Shown: piece by piece, positions 8,519 through 20,077 of the stretch
How positions within the stretch are numbered: the stretch's first letter is position 1
Layout of the letters: each line of letters opens with the position of its first letter
Source: Azoarcus sp.
GTDB lineage: Bacteria; Pseudomonadota; Gammaproteobacteria; Burkholderiales; Rhodocyclaceae
Length of the DNA: 63,365 bases
NCBI GenBank assembly: GCA_031285965.1
Contig: JAITVD010000040.1
Location: 1 to 63,365, forward strand
Direction of reading: 5' to 3'
The notes under the pieces: generated by a model
Seen by the model: the letters and a program-made list of their open reading frames with translations, nothing else
What the model was told of the DNA's origin: nothing
The model's database searches: none
Program-made: the position numbers and the translations under genes

Positions 8519-10387
8519 TTACGGCGCGGCCTCGTGTAGGAGCGGAGGAGTTTCGGATGACAGCGGCGCGTATTCGGCGACCCACTGCCGGATGTCGCGC
8601 CGCACGGTTTCATCGTCGGGCGAGACGGGGTTGTCGAGCCAGTTTTGCAGATGGCCGAGGAAACCTTCGCCTACTTGCCGCGAACGCGCGATCCGCAGCT
8701 TTGGATGGGGCGTGGAAAGCGTTTTCTCGGTATCGGCCAGCAGTTCTTCGTAGAGCTTTTCGCCGGGGCGCAGTCCGGTGAATTCAATGCCGATCTGCGC
8801 TTCGGTGTATCCCGAGAGATGGATCATGTTGCGTGCCAGATCAATGATTTTCACCGGCTCGCCCATGTCGAGGACGAAAATTTTCCCATTTCCTTCCTGC
8901 GCCGCCGCTTGGAGCACCAATTGCGCTGCCTCGGGGATAGACATGAAGTAACGGGTGATTTCGGGATGCGTCACGGTGACGGGGCCGCCCCGCGCGATCT
9001 GGGCCTGAAACTTGGGAACTACGCTGCCGGAACTGCCGAGCACGTTGCCGAAGCGCACAATTCCGAAATGGAGGCTGCCCGACATGGAAAGCGCCTGACA
9101 GACCATTTCGGCCAGCCGCTTGGTCGCGCCCATGATGTTGGTTGGATTGACCGCCTTGTCGGTAGAAATCAGCGTGAAGTGTTTTGCGCCATGCTGTTGG
9201 GCACAGCGGGCGAGCCGCAGCGTGCCAAGCACGTTGTTCCGCACGGCTTGCCAGGTGTTTCCGATTTCCATCAGGGGGACGTGTTTGTACGCGGCGGCGT
9301 GGAAAATGGCTTGCGGCTGCCAGAAGGAAAAAATTTCTTTGAGGCGCGTCTCGTCCCGGATGTCGCCGATCAGCGGGATGATTTTTACGGCAGGTTGGTG
9401 GTGGGCGAACCATTCCGTGATCGAATAAAGCGCGAACTCGCTGATTTCCAGAAGAAGCAGCTTTTCCGGCTCGAACTTGGCAATTTGGCGGCATAGCTCG
9501 CTGCCGATCGAGCCGCCCGCGCCGGTGACGAGAATCGTTCGGCGGGCAAAAACCCGGTGCACGTGCTCCGCGTCGATGCGCACCGGCTCGCGCCCAAGCA
9601 GGTCTTCCATTTCAACTGGGCGCATGACATCGATTTCTACCCGTCCGCACATCAATTCTTCGATGCCTGGCACGATGAACACTTTGGCGTTCGCGGCCAC
9701 GGCGAGATTGGTGGCGTGGCGGATCGCGGCGGGCGGGGCCGATGGGATGGCAAGGATGACGTGCGCCGCTTGATATTTTTCAAGCGTCTGTCCTAGGGCA
9801 TCTATGCCGCCTTCGATAGGAATGCCGGAAAGCTCCCGCCCCCATTTGCTGCGGTCGTCATCGAGCAGCGCGACGGGACGCCACTCGGTTCGTTGTCCGA
9901 GCGCGTTGATGAGCATCTTGCCGCTATGGCCCGCGCCGACGATGACGACCGACATCCCGGATGCGGAAAGGCCGTAGCCCGTAATGGATTCCTTCAGCAT
10001 CCGCCAAGCCAGCCTTGCGCCGCACATGATGGCGGCGAGCAGCAACGGATAGAGCACGAGCATGGCTCTTGGCAGGTCGGGTCCCGGCGTGTCGAGAAGC
10101 GCCTTGAGCATTGCCAGCCCGCCCGCCGAAACGGCGATCGCGCCCAAAATACGCTTGAAGTCGCGGACGCTGGCAAAGCGCCATATGCCGCGATACAGGC
10201 TCGCTTGCCAGCAGGCTACGGCGTGGAGGGGCAGCAACGCCGCGAGGGGCAGGAGCGGAGAGAAGCTGCCGCCGGACGGCCAGACAAAATTGAAGCGGAT
10301 CAGCAGCCCGCCCGACCAAGCAATGACCGCGGCCAGAAGGTCGAAAAGAAAAACCAGTATCGTGAGCATCGGGAAGTTGGATGGCAT
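8519..10387 (-). CDS. Membrane nucleotide-sugar 4,6-dehydratase, CapD/WbpM family
   Basis: Proteins of this family convert UDP-GlcNAc-type sugars to 4-keto-6-deoxy products for O-antigen, capsule or protein glycans. The 622-aa product has several N-terminal membrane helices (about residues 1-130) and a first nucleotide-binding region (VVIVGAGHSGKMLINALGQ). The catalytic SDR domain starts at about residue 280 (ILVTGAGGSIGSELCRQI). The typical Tyr of YxxxK is replaced by Met (MGATK), as is characteristic of this family, and STDKAVNPTN is conserved. It sits between an SDR epimerase and a diguanylate cyclase. Flagellin or surface glycosylation is a reasonable guess for its role. Confidence 0.93.
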   Translation of the reverse strand: MPSNFPMLTILVFLFDLLAAVIAWSGGLLIRFNFVWPSGGSFSPLLPLAALLPLHAVACWQASLYRGIWRFASVRDFKRILGAIAVSAGGLAMLKALLDTPGPDLPRAMLVLYPLLLAAIMCGARLAWRMLKESITGYGLSASGMSVVIVGAGHSGKMLINALGQRTEWRPVALLDDDRSKWGRELSGIPIEGGIDALGQTLEKYQAAHVILAIPSAPPAAIRHATNLAVAANAKVFIVPGIEELMCGRVEIDVMRPVEMEDLLGREPVRIDAEHVHRVFARRTILVTGAGGSIGSELCRQIAKFEPEKLLLLEISEFALYSITEWFAHHQPAVKIIPLIGDIRDETRLKEIFSFWQPQAIFHAAAYKHVPLMEIGNTWQAVRNNVLGTLRLARCAQQHGAKHFTLISTDKAVNPTNIMGATKRLAEMVCQALSMSGSLHFGIVRFGNVLGSSGSVVPKFQAQIARGGPVTVTHPEITRYFMSIPEAAQLVLQAAAQEGNGKIFVLDMGEPVKIIDLARNMIHLSGYTEAQIGIEFTGLRPGEKLYEELLADTEKTLSTPHPKLRIARSRQVGEGFLGHLQNWLDNPVSPDDETVRRDIRQWVAEYAPLSSETPPLLHEAAP

Positions 10388-10456
10388 ATGGGGCGGGATT
10401 CTATGGCGAGCGCGTGTTTTCTGTGCGGCGGCGTGTTGTCCGTGCCGTGAAATCAG

Positions 10457-11416
10457 TCAATTTTGCGGATATTTAAGGAAGTGCGCGACGGTCTGCGCCA
10501 GCGAGTCGTCGATGCCGTAGGGCGGGTTCCAATTGAGCAGGTGGCGGGTATGTTCCATGTCGACCCGCATATTGGTTTTCAGCCGCTTGACGAGCGCCCG
10601 GTGCTCGGATGGGATGCGCTTCATGAGCAGCCATGCGGGTTTGTGGGACAGTTGCGGGGGCTTTCCAAGCGCCTCGCCAAGTTTTGACAGCAAGGCGGCG
10701 ATTGATAAATCCTCGCCGTCGCTCACATGCAGGATGTGGCCCGCCACGGCGGGGTGGCGCAGGCAGAGCGTGAGCGCGTCGACGAGGTTGCTGCGCGAAA
10801 TCAGGCTGCGGCGGTTTTTGGCGTCCGCGAGCGGCAGGGGCTTGCCGGCGCTGAGCAGGCGCATCAGGGCATGGAAATCGCCTTTCACGCCGGGGCCATA
10901 AACAAGGGGCGGGCGGACGATGACGGCTTCCATGCCGCTGCTCGCGGTGAGGGCGAACAGGGCGCGTTCGGCTTCGAGTTTGGAAATGGCATGAAAGCTG
11001 GTGGGCGCGGGCACGGAGTCGACGGAGAAGGGCTGGTCGGGCGGGGTCTCCTCGCCGCAGACCTCAACCGTGCTGACGAACACGAAGCGCCGCACCCCGG
11101 CGCGCGCGGCTTGGCTGGCGAGGCGGACGGTGGCATTGACATTGCAGCGCCGATATTCGGCCAGCGGGTCGGCTGCGGTTTCATTCATGGCAGGGGGGGG
11201 AGCCGCGCAATGGATGACGGCATCGATGCCCTTGAGGGCTGCTGACCAGTCCGTTGGAGCTTCAAGCCCATCGAAATGGAACACCTGTGCGTTGTCCGAT
11301 TCCCATGAAAGTTTCGACCTGACCGGCAGCTTCAGGCGATGCCCTTCCACGAGGAGCCGCTGGGCCAGAGCTTGCCCGATAAAACCGCTGGAGCCGGTAA
11401 GGAGGATTTTGCTCAT
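10457..11416 (-). CDS. NAD-dependent epimerase/dehydratase (SDR), atypical active site
   Basis: This 319-aa protein starts at the ATG at 11416 directly with the Rossmann motif (MSKILLTGSSGFIGQAL). It is an extended SDR, likely acting on a nucleotide sugar alongside the CapD/WbpM-type enzyme downstream. The Ser site is present (FVFVSTVEVCGEE). Where a YxxxK motif is expected the sequence reads HAISK, so the catalytic Tyr appears to be His (codon CAT). The downstream substrate region (VIVRPPLVYGPGVKGDF) is normal. Substrate is unknown; a UDP-sugar 4-epimerase or reductase role in surface-glycan synthesis is possible. Confidence 0.85.
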   Translation of the reverse strand: MSKILLTGSSGFIGQALAQRLLVEGHRLKLPVRSKLSWESDNAQVFHFDGLEAPTDWSAALKGIDAVIHCAAPPPAMNETAADPLAEYRRCNVNATVRLASQAARAGVRRFVFVSTVEVCGEETPPDQPFSVDSVPAPTSFHAISKLEAERALFALTASSGMEAVIVRPPLVYGPGVKGDFHALMRLLSAGKPLPLADAKNRRSLISRSNLVDALTLCLRHPAVAGHILHVSDGEDLSIAALLSKLGEALGKPPQLSHKPAWLLMKRIPSEHRALVKRLKTNMRVDMEHTRHLLNWNPPYGIDDSLAQTVAHFLKYPQN

Positions 11417-11616
11417 GGATGAAAAAGCGGGATGTAGCGGGCTGCGGGGCGCGGCATGGCTGTTTCGGGAAGGAAAGGCAGAACCGTCATGCTGCAATCG
11501 CGTGGGCAATATGGAAACTAAGGGATAAGTATAATCCGTAGCCTGTTTATTTGAAGGGTGGGCATTTCCATATTTCGGGGAACATCCATCCACAAAACTT
11601 CTCCATCAAGCCCGCC

Positions 11617-12468
11617 ATGCAATCCTTGTGGATGATCGTTGCCAGTTTTTTCTTTGCGGGCATGGGCGTGTGCGTCAAGCTCTCGGCCTCTGCGGGCTAT
11701 TCGCTGGCCGAAATCGTGTTCTATCGCTCGGCCATCATGTTTTTCATCATGCTGGCGTTCGTGCGCTGGCGCAATGTGCAACTGGCGACGCCGCACTGGC
11801 ATCGGCACGTCAAGCGGAGCGTTACGGGCTTCTGCTCGCTTTCAGTCTATTTCTACGCCATTTCCCTGCTGCCGCTGGCAACGGCGGTGACGCTCAATTA
11901 CACCTCGCCCGTGTTCCTGATGCTGCTGCTGATGTTTTTTCGCGGGCTTAGGCTCAATTTGGGAATCCTGTTTGCGCTGGGGCTGGGATTTGTGGGCGTG
12001 GTCTGCCTGCTGCGCCCTTCGTTTGACGAAGGCATCCTGTTCGGCGCGGCGGTGGCGCTTGGCTCCGCCGTGCTGACGGCAATGGTGTATTTCGATGTGA
12101 GCGATTTGGGGCGGCGCGGTGAGCCAGCGGCCCGCACGGTGTTTTATTTTTCGCTCATTTCCACCTTGCTGGGGCTGGCGTGGGTCGCTTTTTCGCAGAT
12201 GAGCCAGATTACATTCCGTGGGGCGCTCATGCTCGCCGGAACGGGGGGATTCGCCACGCTGGGGCAACTGGCGATGACCCGCGCCTATTCGAGCGGAAAA
12301 GTGCTGCTGAGCGCGAGCCTTACCTATACGGCAGTCGTCTTTGCCACGCTGTTCGGCGTCCTGCTGTGGGGCGAGCGTCTTGGCTGGATGGAATATGCGG
12401 GCATGGCGCTGGTAATGGTTTCCGGCGTTTCCGCCAATTATTTTTCGTCGATGAAGAAAGGAACATGA
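11617..12468 (+). CDS. EamA-family (DMT) membrane transporter
   Basis: The 283-aa product has about ten hydrophobic segments in two EamA repeats, the fold of drug/metabolite exporters such as RhaT and YdcZ relatives. The start at 11617 (MQSLWMIVASFFFAGMGV) begins right at the first helix; the longer reading from 11551 adds a polar tail unlike the family. The substrate cannot be read from sequence. Its stop overlaps the ATG of the next gene by 4 nt (ATGA), so the two are translationally coupled; that neighbour is a peptidoglycan enzyme. Confidence 0.88.
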   Translation: MQSLWMIVASFFFAGMGVCVKLSASAGYSLAEIVFYRSAIMFFIMLAFVRWRNVQLATPHWHRHVKRSVTGFCSLSVYFYAISLLPLATAVTLNYTSPVFLMLLLMFFRGLRLNLGILFALGLGFVGVVCLLRPSFDEGILFGAAVALGSAVLTAMVYFDVSDLGRRGEPAARTVFYFSLISTLLGLAWVAFSQMSQITFRGALMLAGTGGFATLGQLAMTRAYSSGKVLLSASLTYTAVVFATLFGVLLWGERLGWMEYAGMALVMVSGVSANYFSSMKKGT

Positions 12469-13820
12469 ACCCGAAAGAAAACGAAATCCGCTTTTTTGAG
12501 CACATGGCATTTCTTTTCCGCGTCCATTTGCGGCTTGCTGCCTTTCTTTCCTTGCTCCTCCTCTGCGCGGGGTCTGCGCGGGCGGACGATGCGGCTTATC
12601 CGCCGAAGGGCTTTGTATTTGTGCGGGACATGATTCCCGACGCGGCGCTCGATATTCGTTACTTTGGAGAAAACAATTTCATCGGGGCTAGGGTCGATGG
12701 CTACGAAGCGCCGCAGGCTCTCTTAAGCGTAGAGGCGGCGGCGGCGCTCAAGGCGGCTGGCAATAGCCTGCGCAAGAAAGGCTACGGGCTGAAGATTTTT
12801 GATGCCTACCGCCCGTCTCGGGCAGTGCGCCATTTCGTCCGCTGGGCGGAAGATTTGAATGACATACGGATGAAGGTGAGCTTTTATCCCGACGTGGACA
12901 AGGCGATGCTCTTCAGCCTCGGCTACATCGCCAGCCGGAGCGGGCATTCACGCGGCAGCGTGGTGGATGCTACTTTGATTGACCTGAAAAGCGGGCAGGA
13001 AGCCGATATGGGTTCGCCTTTCGATTTCTTCGGGAAAATCTCGCACCACGGCGCGGTGGCGGTGACTTCGGCACAGGCCGAAAACCGCGCAATGCTGCGC
13101 GAGGCGATGGAAGCGCATGGCTTCGTGTCCCTGAAAGAAGAATGGTGGCATTACCGCCTGAAAGACGAGCCTTATCCAAAGATTTTTTTTGATTTTCCGG
13201 TTCACGCGCCTATGCGGGTCGATGCCGCCACGCAGCAGGCTTTGGAGAAACTTGCGGATGGGGCGAATCGGCTTCTCGTCGTGACCGACGGAAAGAAAAA
13301 CCGGGCGCTTGTGCACGCTTATGCTAAGGCCGACGGTGCATGGAGCCTGCGTTTCAGCACGGACGGTTGGCTCGGGAAAAACGGGTTCAGCAAAGACAAG
13401 CGGGAAGGCGATGGCGCAACGCCCGTCGGGGCGTTCACGTTTGACCGCGCTTTCGGCAACGCAGGCGACCCAGGTGTTGCCGCGTTCCCGTACACGAAAG
13501 TTTCCCCAAACGATGTCTGGGTGGATGACCCCGCCTCGAAGTCCTACAACCAGTGGGCGCGGGCGGACGCGCCGGATGCCGACTGGTCATCCGCCGAGCG
13601 GCTCGCGGACTACAAAAAGCAGTACCGATACGCGCTCTCGATTGGCTACAACACAGCGCCCGTCGTGCCGGGAAAAGGCTCGGCCATTTTCCTGCATGTC
13701 GCGACCGGCCGTCCCACGGCGGGCTGCGTCGCCGTGCCGGAAGCGGCAATGGTTTTTTTCCTGTCTTTCGTCGAGCGGAATACCCGAATCGTGCTGACCC
13801 CTTCGCTTGAAGGGATGTGA
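12465..13820 (+). CDS. Fusion of D-Ala-D-Ala dipeptidase (VanX/M15D) and L,D-transpeptidase-like domain
   Basis: Two catalytic domains lie in one 451-aa exported protein. A hydrophobic signal segment occupies about residues 14-41; an in-frame ATG at 12504 is an alternative start. Residues ~46-250 are a VanX-type dipeptidase with zinc motif SGHSRGSVVD (H161, D168) and the catalytic EEWWH (E226, H229). Residues ~265-451 are YkuD-like, with H411 and the motif PTAGCVAVP (C421 as nucleophile). Together they could trim D-Ala-D-Ala or pentapeptide ends and form or edit L,D bonds in the periplasm. It is coupled to the upstream EamA transporter by an ATGA overlap. Both active sites look intact. Confidence 0.9.
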   Translation: MNPKENEIRFFEHMAFLFRVHLRLAAFLSLLLLCAGSARADDAAYPPKGFVFVRDMIPDAALDIRYFGENNFIGARVDGYEAPQALLSVEAAAALKAAGNSLRKKGYGLKIFDAYRPSRAVRHFVRWAEDLNDIRMKVSFYPDVDKAMLFSLGYIASRSGHSRGSVVDATLIDLKSGQEADMGSPFDFFGKISHHGAVAVTSAQAENRAMLREAMEAHGFVSLKEEWWHYRLKDEPYPKIFFDFPVHAPMRVDAATQQALEKLADGANRLLVVTDGKKNRALVHAYAKADGAWSLRFSTDGWLGKNGFSKDKREGDGATPVGAFTFDRAFGNAGDPGVAAFPYTKVSPNDVWVDDPASKSYNQWARADAPDADWSSAERLADYKKQYRYALSIGYNTAPVVPGKGSAIFLHVATGRPTAGCVAVPEAAMVFFLSFVERNTRIVLTPSLEGM

Positions 13821-13836
13821 ACGCCGCTTCCCGCGT

Positions 13837-13871
13837 AAAAAACGCCCCGCGCTGACAAGCAGCACGGGGCG
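13837..13871 (-). terminator. Terminator between the dipeptidase fusion and gdhA
   Basis: A GC-rich hairpin (arms CGCCCCG at 13843-13849 and CGGGGCG at 13865-13871) is extended by GCTG/CAGC pairing across one mismatch. On the minus strand it is followed by six Ts, so it should end the gdhA transcript. Confidence 0.85.
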
Positions 13872-13907
13872 GATTATATGTTGCCCTGAAAGCAGGCAGG
13901 AGGCGCT

Positions 13908-16185
<2,278 letters not shown>

Positions 16186-16197
16186 GGCGCGGCTTTT

Positions 16198-17019
16198 TCA
16201 GGCGCGGGCGTTCCAGCGCGATTGCACGGCCAGCAGCAGTTCGGTAAACACTTTGGGCGTTCCAGCGACGATGTTGCCGCTGTCGAGGTAGCCGTCCTCG
16301 CCATCAAAATCTGCGGCGAAGCCGCCCGCTTCCTGAATCAGCAACGCGCCAGCGGCCATATCCCAGGGCGAGAGTCCGATCTCCCAGAAACCGTCCAGCC
16401 TTCCGCTGGCGACATAGGCGAGGTCCAGCGAGGCCGCCCCGGCGCGGCGCAGACCGACGCTCTTTTGCGCAAGCTCGCGAAACATGGCCAGATAGGTGTC
16501 AATGTGCGCGAACTGCCGGAACGGAAAGCCCGTGCCGAGCAAGGCATCGGCCAGACGCAGGCAGCGCGAGACGCGGATGCGCCGATCGTTCATGTACGCG
16601 CCGCGACCGCGCGAGGCGGTGAAAAGCTCGTTGGAAACTGGGTCGAAGATGACTGCGTGCTCAGGTACGCCCTTGCGGGTGAGCGCGATGGAGACGGCGT
16701 ATTGCGGGAAGTCGTGGATGAAATTGGTCGTGCCGTCCAGCGGGTCGATGACCCAGACATACTCGCCATCGTGCCTGCCCTCCGGGTCGGAGCGCCCGGA
16801 CTCCTCTGCTAGAATGCCATGCCCCGGAAAGGCTTCGCGCAGGATGTCGACGATGGCCGCCTCGGCGGCGCGGTCGACTTCGGTGACAAAATCGTTGTGC
16901 GCCTTGGCCTCGATATTGAGCAGATCAAGCTGGTTGGCGGCCTGGTTGATGACGGACGCGGCGCGGCGCGCGGCCTTGATGGCGATGTTGACGGCGGGGT
17001 CGAAATTGGGGCGCATCAT
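16198..17019 (-). CDS. suhB: Inositol monophosphatase family protein SuhB
   Basis: SuhB removes phosphate from inositol-1-phosphate and, in enterobacteria, also assists rRNA transcription antitermination. The 273-aa product carries the metal site EES, the signature [17 protein letters not shown] and the C-terminal [19 protein letters not shown]. All metal ligands appear present. It is divergent from trmJ with a 47-nt gap, as in many betaproteobacteria. The start could be either of two adjacent ATGs (17019 or 17016). Confidence 0.93.
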   Translation of the reverse strand: MMRPNFDPAVNIAIKAARRAASVINQAANQLDLLNIEAKAHNDFVTEVDRAAEAAIVDILREAFPGHGILAEESGRSDPEGRHDGEYVWVIDPLDGTTNFIHDFPQYAVSIALTRKGVPEHAVIFDPVSNELFTASRGRGAYMNDRRIRVSRCLRLADALLGTGFPFRQFAHIDTYLAMFRELAQKSVGLRRAGAASLDLAYVASGRLDGFWEIGLSPWDMAAGALLIQEAGGFAADFDGEDGYLDSGNIVAGTPKVFTELLLAVQSRWNARA

Positions 17020-17066
17020 GATGGGACTGTTTCCAAATTTGGGCGGAAAACCAACTATTTTAGCTT

Positions 17067-17834
17067 ATGAACGGCCTCTCTGCGCTTGACCGCGTCCGCG
17101 TGGTGCTCTCCCGCCCCAGCCATCCCGGCAATATTGGCGCAGTGGCACGGGCGATGAAAACAATGGGGCTTTCCCGCCTCTGGCTGGTTTCCCCCGCTTT
17201 GTTTCCCGACCCCGTTGCCGATGCGCGGGCTTCCGGCGCGGGCGATGTGCTCGCCAGCGCCCGCGTGGTCGGCTCCTTGCGGGAGGCGCTTGCCGGAACC
17301 GTGTTCGCGGCGGCGCTAACGGCGCGTCGGCGGGATTTGTCATTGGCGCGGCGCGACCCGCGCGCAGCAGCAGCCGAACTCGTGCAGCGGCTCCGGGATA
17401 CGTCCAGCGAAGTGGCGCTGGTTTTTGGCAATGAGGCAAGCGGCCTTTCCAACGAAGAATTGGGGCTTTGCGCCCTGCCGGTCACGATTCCCGCCAATCC
17501 CGCCTACGCATCGCTCAATCTCGGCGCGGCAGCGCAACTGATGTGTTACGAACTGCGTCTGGCGGCGATGGGGGAGGAGGCCGGAACGCCCTTCCTGCCT
17601 GCCGAGCCTTTGCCCGAAGCGGCGACGCACGAAGAAACCGAAGGTTTTTTCGCGCACCTCGAATCGAGCATCGTGGCAAGCGGCTTCCTCGACCCCGCCA
17701 AGCCCCGCCGCCTCATGCCCAGGCTGCGGCGGCTCTTCGGGCGCGTGCGGCTGGAGAAAGAAGAGATTGCCATCTTGCGCGGCATTCTTTCCAGTTTCGA
17801 CGCGGGCGTGAAGAATAATCGGCAGAGCCAGTAG
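17067..17834 (+). CDS. trmJ: tRNA (cytidine/uridine-2'-O-)-methyltransferase TrmJ
   Basis: TrmJ methylates the ribose of nucleotide 32 in tRNA using S-adenosylmethionine. The 255-aa product is a SPOUT protein: N-terminal motif VRVVLSRPSHPGNIGAVARA, then the knot motifs ALVFGNEASGLSNEEL and IPANPAYASLNLGAAAQLM. The Arg near the start and the LNL loop match the family. A C-terminal helical extension ends with LRRLFGRVRLEKEEIAILRG, also typical. It lies upstream of cysE, a frequent arrangement. Confidence 0.94.
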   Translation: MNGLSALDRVRVVLSRPSHPGNIGAVARAMKTMGLSRLWLVSPALFPDPVADARASGAGDVLASARVVGSLREALAGTVFAAALTARRRDLSLARRDPRAAAAELVQRLRDTSSEVALVFGNEASGLSNEELGLCALPVTIPANPAYASLNLGAAAQLMCYELRLAAMGEEAGTPFLPAEPLPEAATHEETEGFFAHLESSIVASGFLDPAKPRRLMPRLRRLFGRVRLEKEEIAILRGILSSFDAGVKNNRQSQ

Positions 17835-17950
17835 AATAGGGCGCACGGAATTCTGGCCGTGTGCGCCGGGGTTCTTTTGTCGCCAAAGGGGCGCGTGCCG
17901 TTCCTGCGGAATCCAAGGGTTTCAATTTCAATATTTCGGGAAATACTTCC

Positions 17951-18706
17951 ATGTTCGAGCATCTGCGAGAAGATTTGGCCAGCGTGCGCGAGCGCGACCC
18001 GGCGGCGCGTTCGACTTGGGAAGTGCTGACCTGCTATCCCGGCATCCATGCCCTGATTCTTCACCGTTTCGCGCACGCGGCTTGGCGGCGGCGGTTTTTC
18101 TGGCTGGGGCGTTTCGTCAGCCATGTCGGGCGCTTTCTGACGGGCATTGAAATCCATCCGGCGGCGGTCATCGGACGGCGCGTGTTCATCGACCACGGCA
18201 TGGGCGTGGTGATTGGGGAGACGGCCATCGTCGGCGACGACAGCACCATTTACCAAGGCGTCACGCTGGGCGGCACGTCGCTCTACCGTGGAACCAAGCG
18301 CCATCCCACGCTTGGGCGGGGCGTTGTGGTGGGCGCGGGCGCGAAAGTGCTGGGCGGGTTTGAAGTGGGCGACGGCGCTCGGATTGGCTCCAACGCGGTC
18401 GTCATCAAGCCCGTGCCCGCTGGCGCGACGGCGGTGGGGAACCCCGCGCACATTCTTGGCACCGAGCGCAAAGAGGAGTCCGGCGGCGAGCCTAAGCATG
18501 ATGTTTTTTCGGCCTACGGCGTTACACGCGACATGGATGACCCGTTGGCGCGCGCCGTTCTCGGATTGCTCGAACACGCCTCCGACACGGATCGCCGCTT
18601 CGCCCTCTTCGTCGAGAGGCTCGCGCAAGCGGGCATTGATTTTGGCGCGGCGGCGGAACCAAAAGACGGCTTCGACGCGGATAAACTGTCAAAAATAGTG
18701 GATTGA
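17951..18706 (+). CDS. cysE: Serine O-acetyltransferase
   Basis: CysE transfers acetyl from acetyl-CoA to serine, the first step of cysteine synthesis. From the ATG at 17951 ([20 protein letters not shown]) the product is 251 aa. The left-handed beta-helix repeats and the signature [18 protein letters not shown] and GVTLGG are clear, with the catalytic His/Asp pair in HGMGVVIGE and upstream residues. The tail after the helix (~60 residues) is longer than in short CysE forms and may bind cysteine synthase or act in feedback inhibition. A longer frame from 17861 is not used. Confidence 0.93.
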   Translation: MFEHLREDLASVRERDPAARSTWEVLTCYPGIHALILHRFAHAAWRRRFFWLGRFVSHVGRFLTGIEIHPAAVIGRRVFIDHGMGVVIGETAIVGDDSTIYQGVTLGGTSLYRGTKRHPTLGRGVVVGAGAKVLGGFEVGDGARIGSNAVVIKPVPAGATAVGNPAHILGTERKEESGGEPKHDVFSAYGVTRDMDDPLARAVLGLLEHASDTDRRFALFVERLAQAGIDFGAAAEPKDGFDADKLSKIVD

Positions 18707-18784
18707 CAGCGGGGCTGATCTTGTACGTTTCGCGCTTCTTCGCATGAAATGTGAAGTCATCCAGTTCTATCTGATGTCGCAATG

Positions 18785-18818
18785 AAAAAAGCCGGCGCGT
18801 TTTGTGCGCCGGCTTTTT
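18785..18818. terminator. Bidirectional terminator between cysE and aqpZ
   Basis: A perfect 8-bp stem (GCCGGCGC at 18791-18798, GCGCCGGC at 18806-18813) has a 7-nt loop. Runs of A before and T after it allow termination of both cysE (plus) and the convergent aqpZ (minus). Confidence 0.9.
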
Positions 18819-18882
18819 CATTTTTAATTCTTCCCCCATTTGCAGAAGAGGCAAAAGAGAGGAAATAAGAATCAAGAAAAGC

Positions 18883-19569
18883 TCAATCCTGTTCTTTCCC
18901 GATGGCCTTGTAGATGAGCGCACCCAGGACGCCGCCCACGATGGGCGCGACCCAAAACGCCCAGAGCTGCGCAAGCGCCCCGCTTCCCGCAAAGACAGCC
19001 ACGGCGGTGCTCCGCGCGGGGTTGACCGATGTATTGGTGACGGGGATGGAGATCAGGTGGATCAGCGTCAGGCACAGGCCGATGGCGATGGGGGCGAATC
19101 CGGCAGGCGCGTTCTTGCTGGTCGCGCCAAGGATGACGAACAGGAAAATGGCGGTCATGGCGATTTCGCAGACGAGCGCGGCGCACAGCGAATAGCCGCC
19201 GGGCGAGAGTTCGCCGTAGCCGTTCGACGCGAAGCCGTCCAGCGCGAAGTTGGGCTGCCCGCTGGCAATCAGGTAGAGGATGCCCGCTGCGGCGAGGCCA
19301 CCGAGCACTTGCGCGGCGATGTAAGGAGGCAGTTCTTTTGCCTCGAAACGCCCCGCCGCGAACAGGCCAATCGAAACTGCCGGATTGAGATGGCAGCCGG
19401 AGATGTGCCCGATGGCATAGGCCATCGTGAGTACGCTCAGGCCGAAGGCGAACGAAACGCCAAGGAAGCCGATGCCAAACGTCGGAACGCTCGCAGCTAA
19501 TACCGCGCTGCCACAGCCGCCAAGGACGAGCCAGAATGTGCCAACAAATTCAGCCGCATATTTTTTCAT
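18883..19569 (-). CDS. aqpZ: Aquaporin Z
   Basis: AqpZ is an inner-membrane water channel. From the ATG at 19569 ([20 protein letters not shown]) the 228-aa product has six hydrophobic segments and both pore motifs: HLNPAVS and VNPARS. The second has the Arg expected in the selectivity filter, preceded by Thr/Ser residues typical of water-specific channels. AGAGG lies upstream of the start. It is convergent with cysE and seems to be a single-gene unit. Confidence 0.95.
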   Translation of the reverse strand: MKKYAAEFVGTFWLVLGGCGSAVLAASVPTFGIGFLGVSFAFGLSVLTMAYAIGHISGCHLNPAVSIGLFAAGRFEAKELPPYIAAQVLGGLAAAGILYLIASGQPNFALDGFASNGYGELSPGGYSLCAALVCEIAMTAIFLFVILGATSKNAPAGFAPIAIGLCLTLIHLISIPVTNTSVNPARSTAVAVFAGSGALAQLWAFWVAPIVGGVLGALIYKAIGKEQD

Positions 19570-19693
19570 GGTGTGCCTCTGTAAGATCAGGTGGGAAGAA
19601 ATGAAAGACTGGGCGCAAGGAAGACAGCGGGCGCAGCGCGGCAATAGGGTCTCATGTCATGATTTTTCCTCGCGTCGGTCATGCCATAGGAAA

Positions 19694-20044
19694 TCATCGC
19701 GCCTCCCAGATGACCGGCTCATGGGCGGCAAGCGAGCGGCGCATCAGATCGAGCAGCGGCCACGCGCGTTGGGCAAGATTGACGGTTGCCGCCATGCCGA
19801 TGCGTCCGGCTTCGATGTCAGCTTCTTCCTCGGTTTCGCGCTCGGCCATGTCCTTGGCGCTTTCTTGCGCCCGTTCAATCTCGATGGCGGCTTCCAGGCG
19901 CTTGACGGCATCCGGCAACTGTTCCAGGGTCATAATGCCTTGTTTGGCGTTTTCGTCCTTGCCGAGGAGCGCGAGCAATTGTTTGGCGGCATCGCCGAAC
20001 ATAAGCACGTCCGCGTCGGCTTTGGATTTGAAGGTTGTCAGCAT
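19694..20044 (-). CDS. DUF1840 family protein
   Basis: The 116-aa cytosolic protein matches the DUF1840 family by memory, a group common in betaproteobacteria with no established function. Landmarks are the opening MLTTFKSKADADVLMFGDAA, the motif QGIMTLEQLPDAVKRLEAAI, and the C-terminal LAQRAWPLLDLMRRS. It is mostly helical and acidic. The stop of hpt is 33 nt upstream on the same strand, so the two may be co-transcribed. Confidence 0.85.
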   Translation of the reverse strand: MLTTFKSKADADVLMFGDAAKQLLALLGKDENAKQGIMTLEQLPDAVKRLEAAIEIERAQESAKDMAERETEEEADIEAGRIGMAATVNLAQRAWPLLDLMRRSLAAHEPVIWEAR

Positions 20045-20077
20045 CGTGGCATCCGTTGCTAGTTCATCGCCTTGGGT

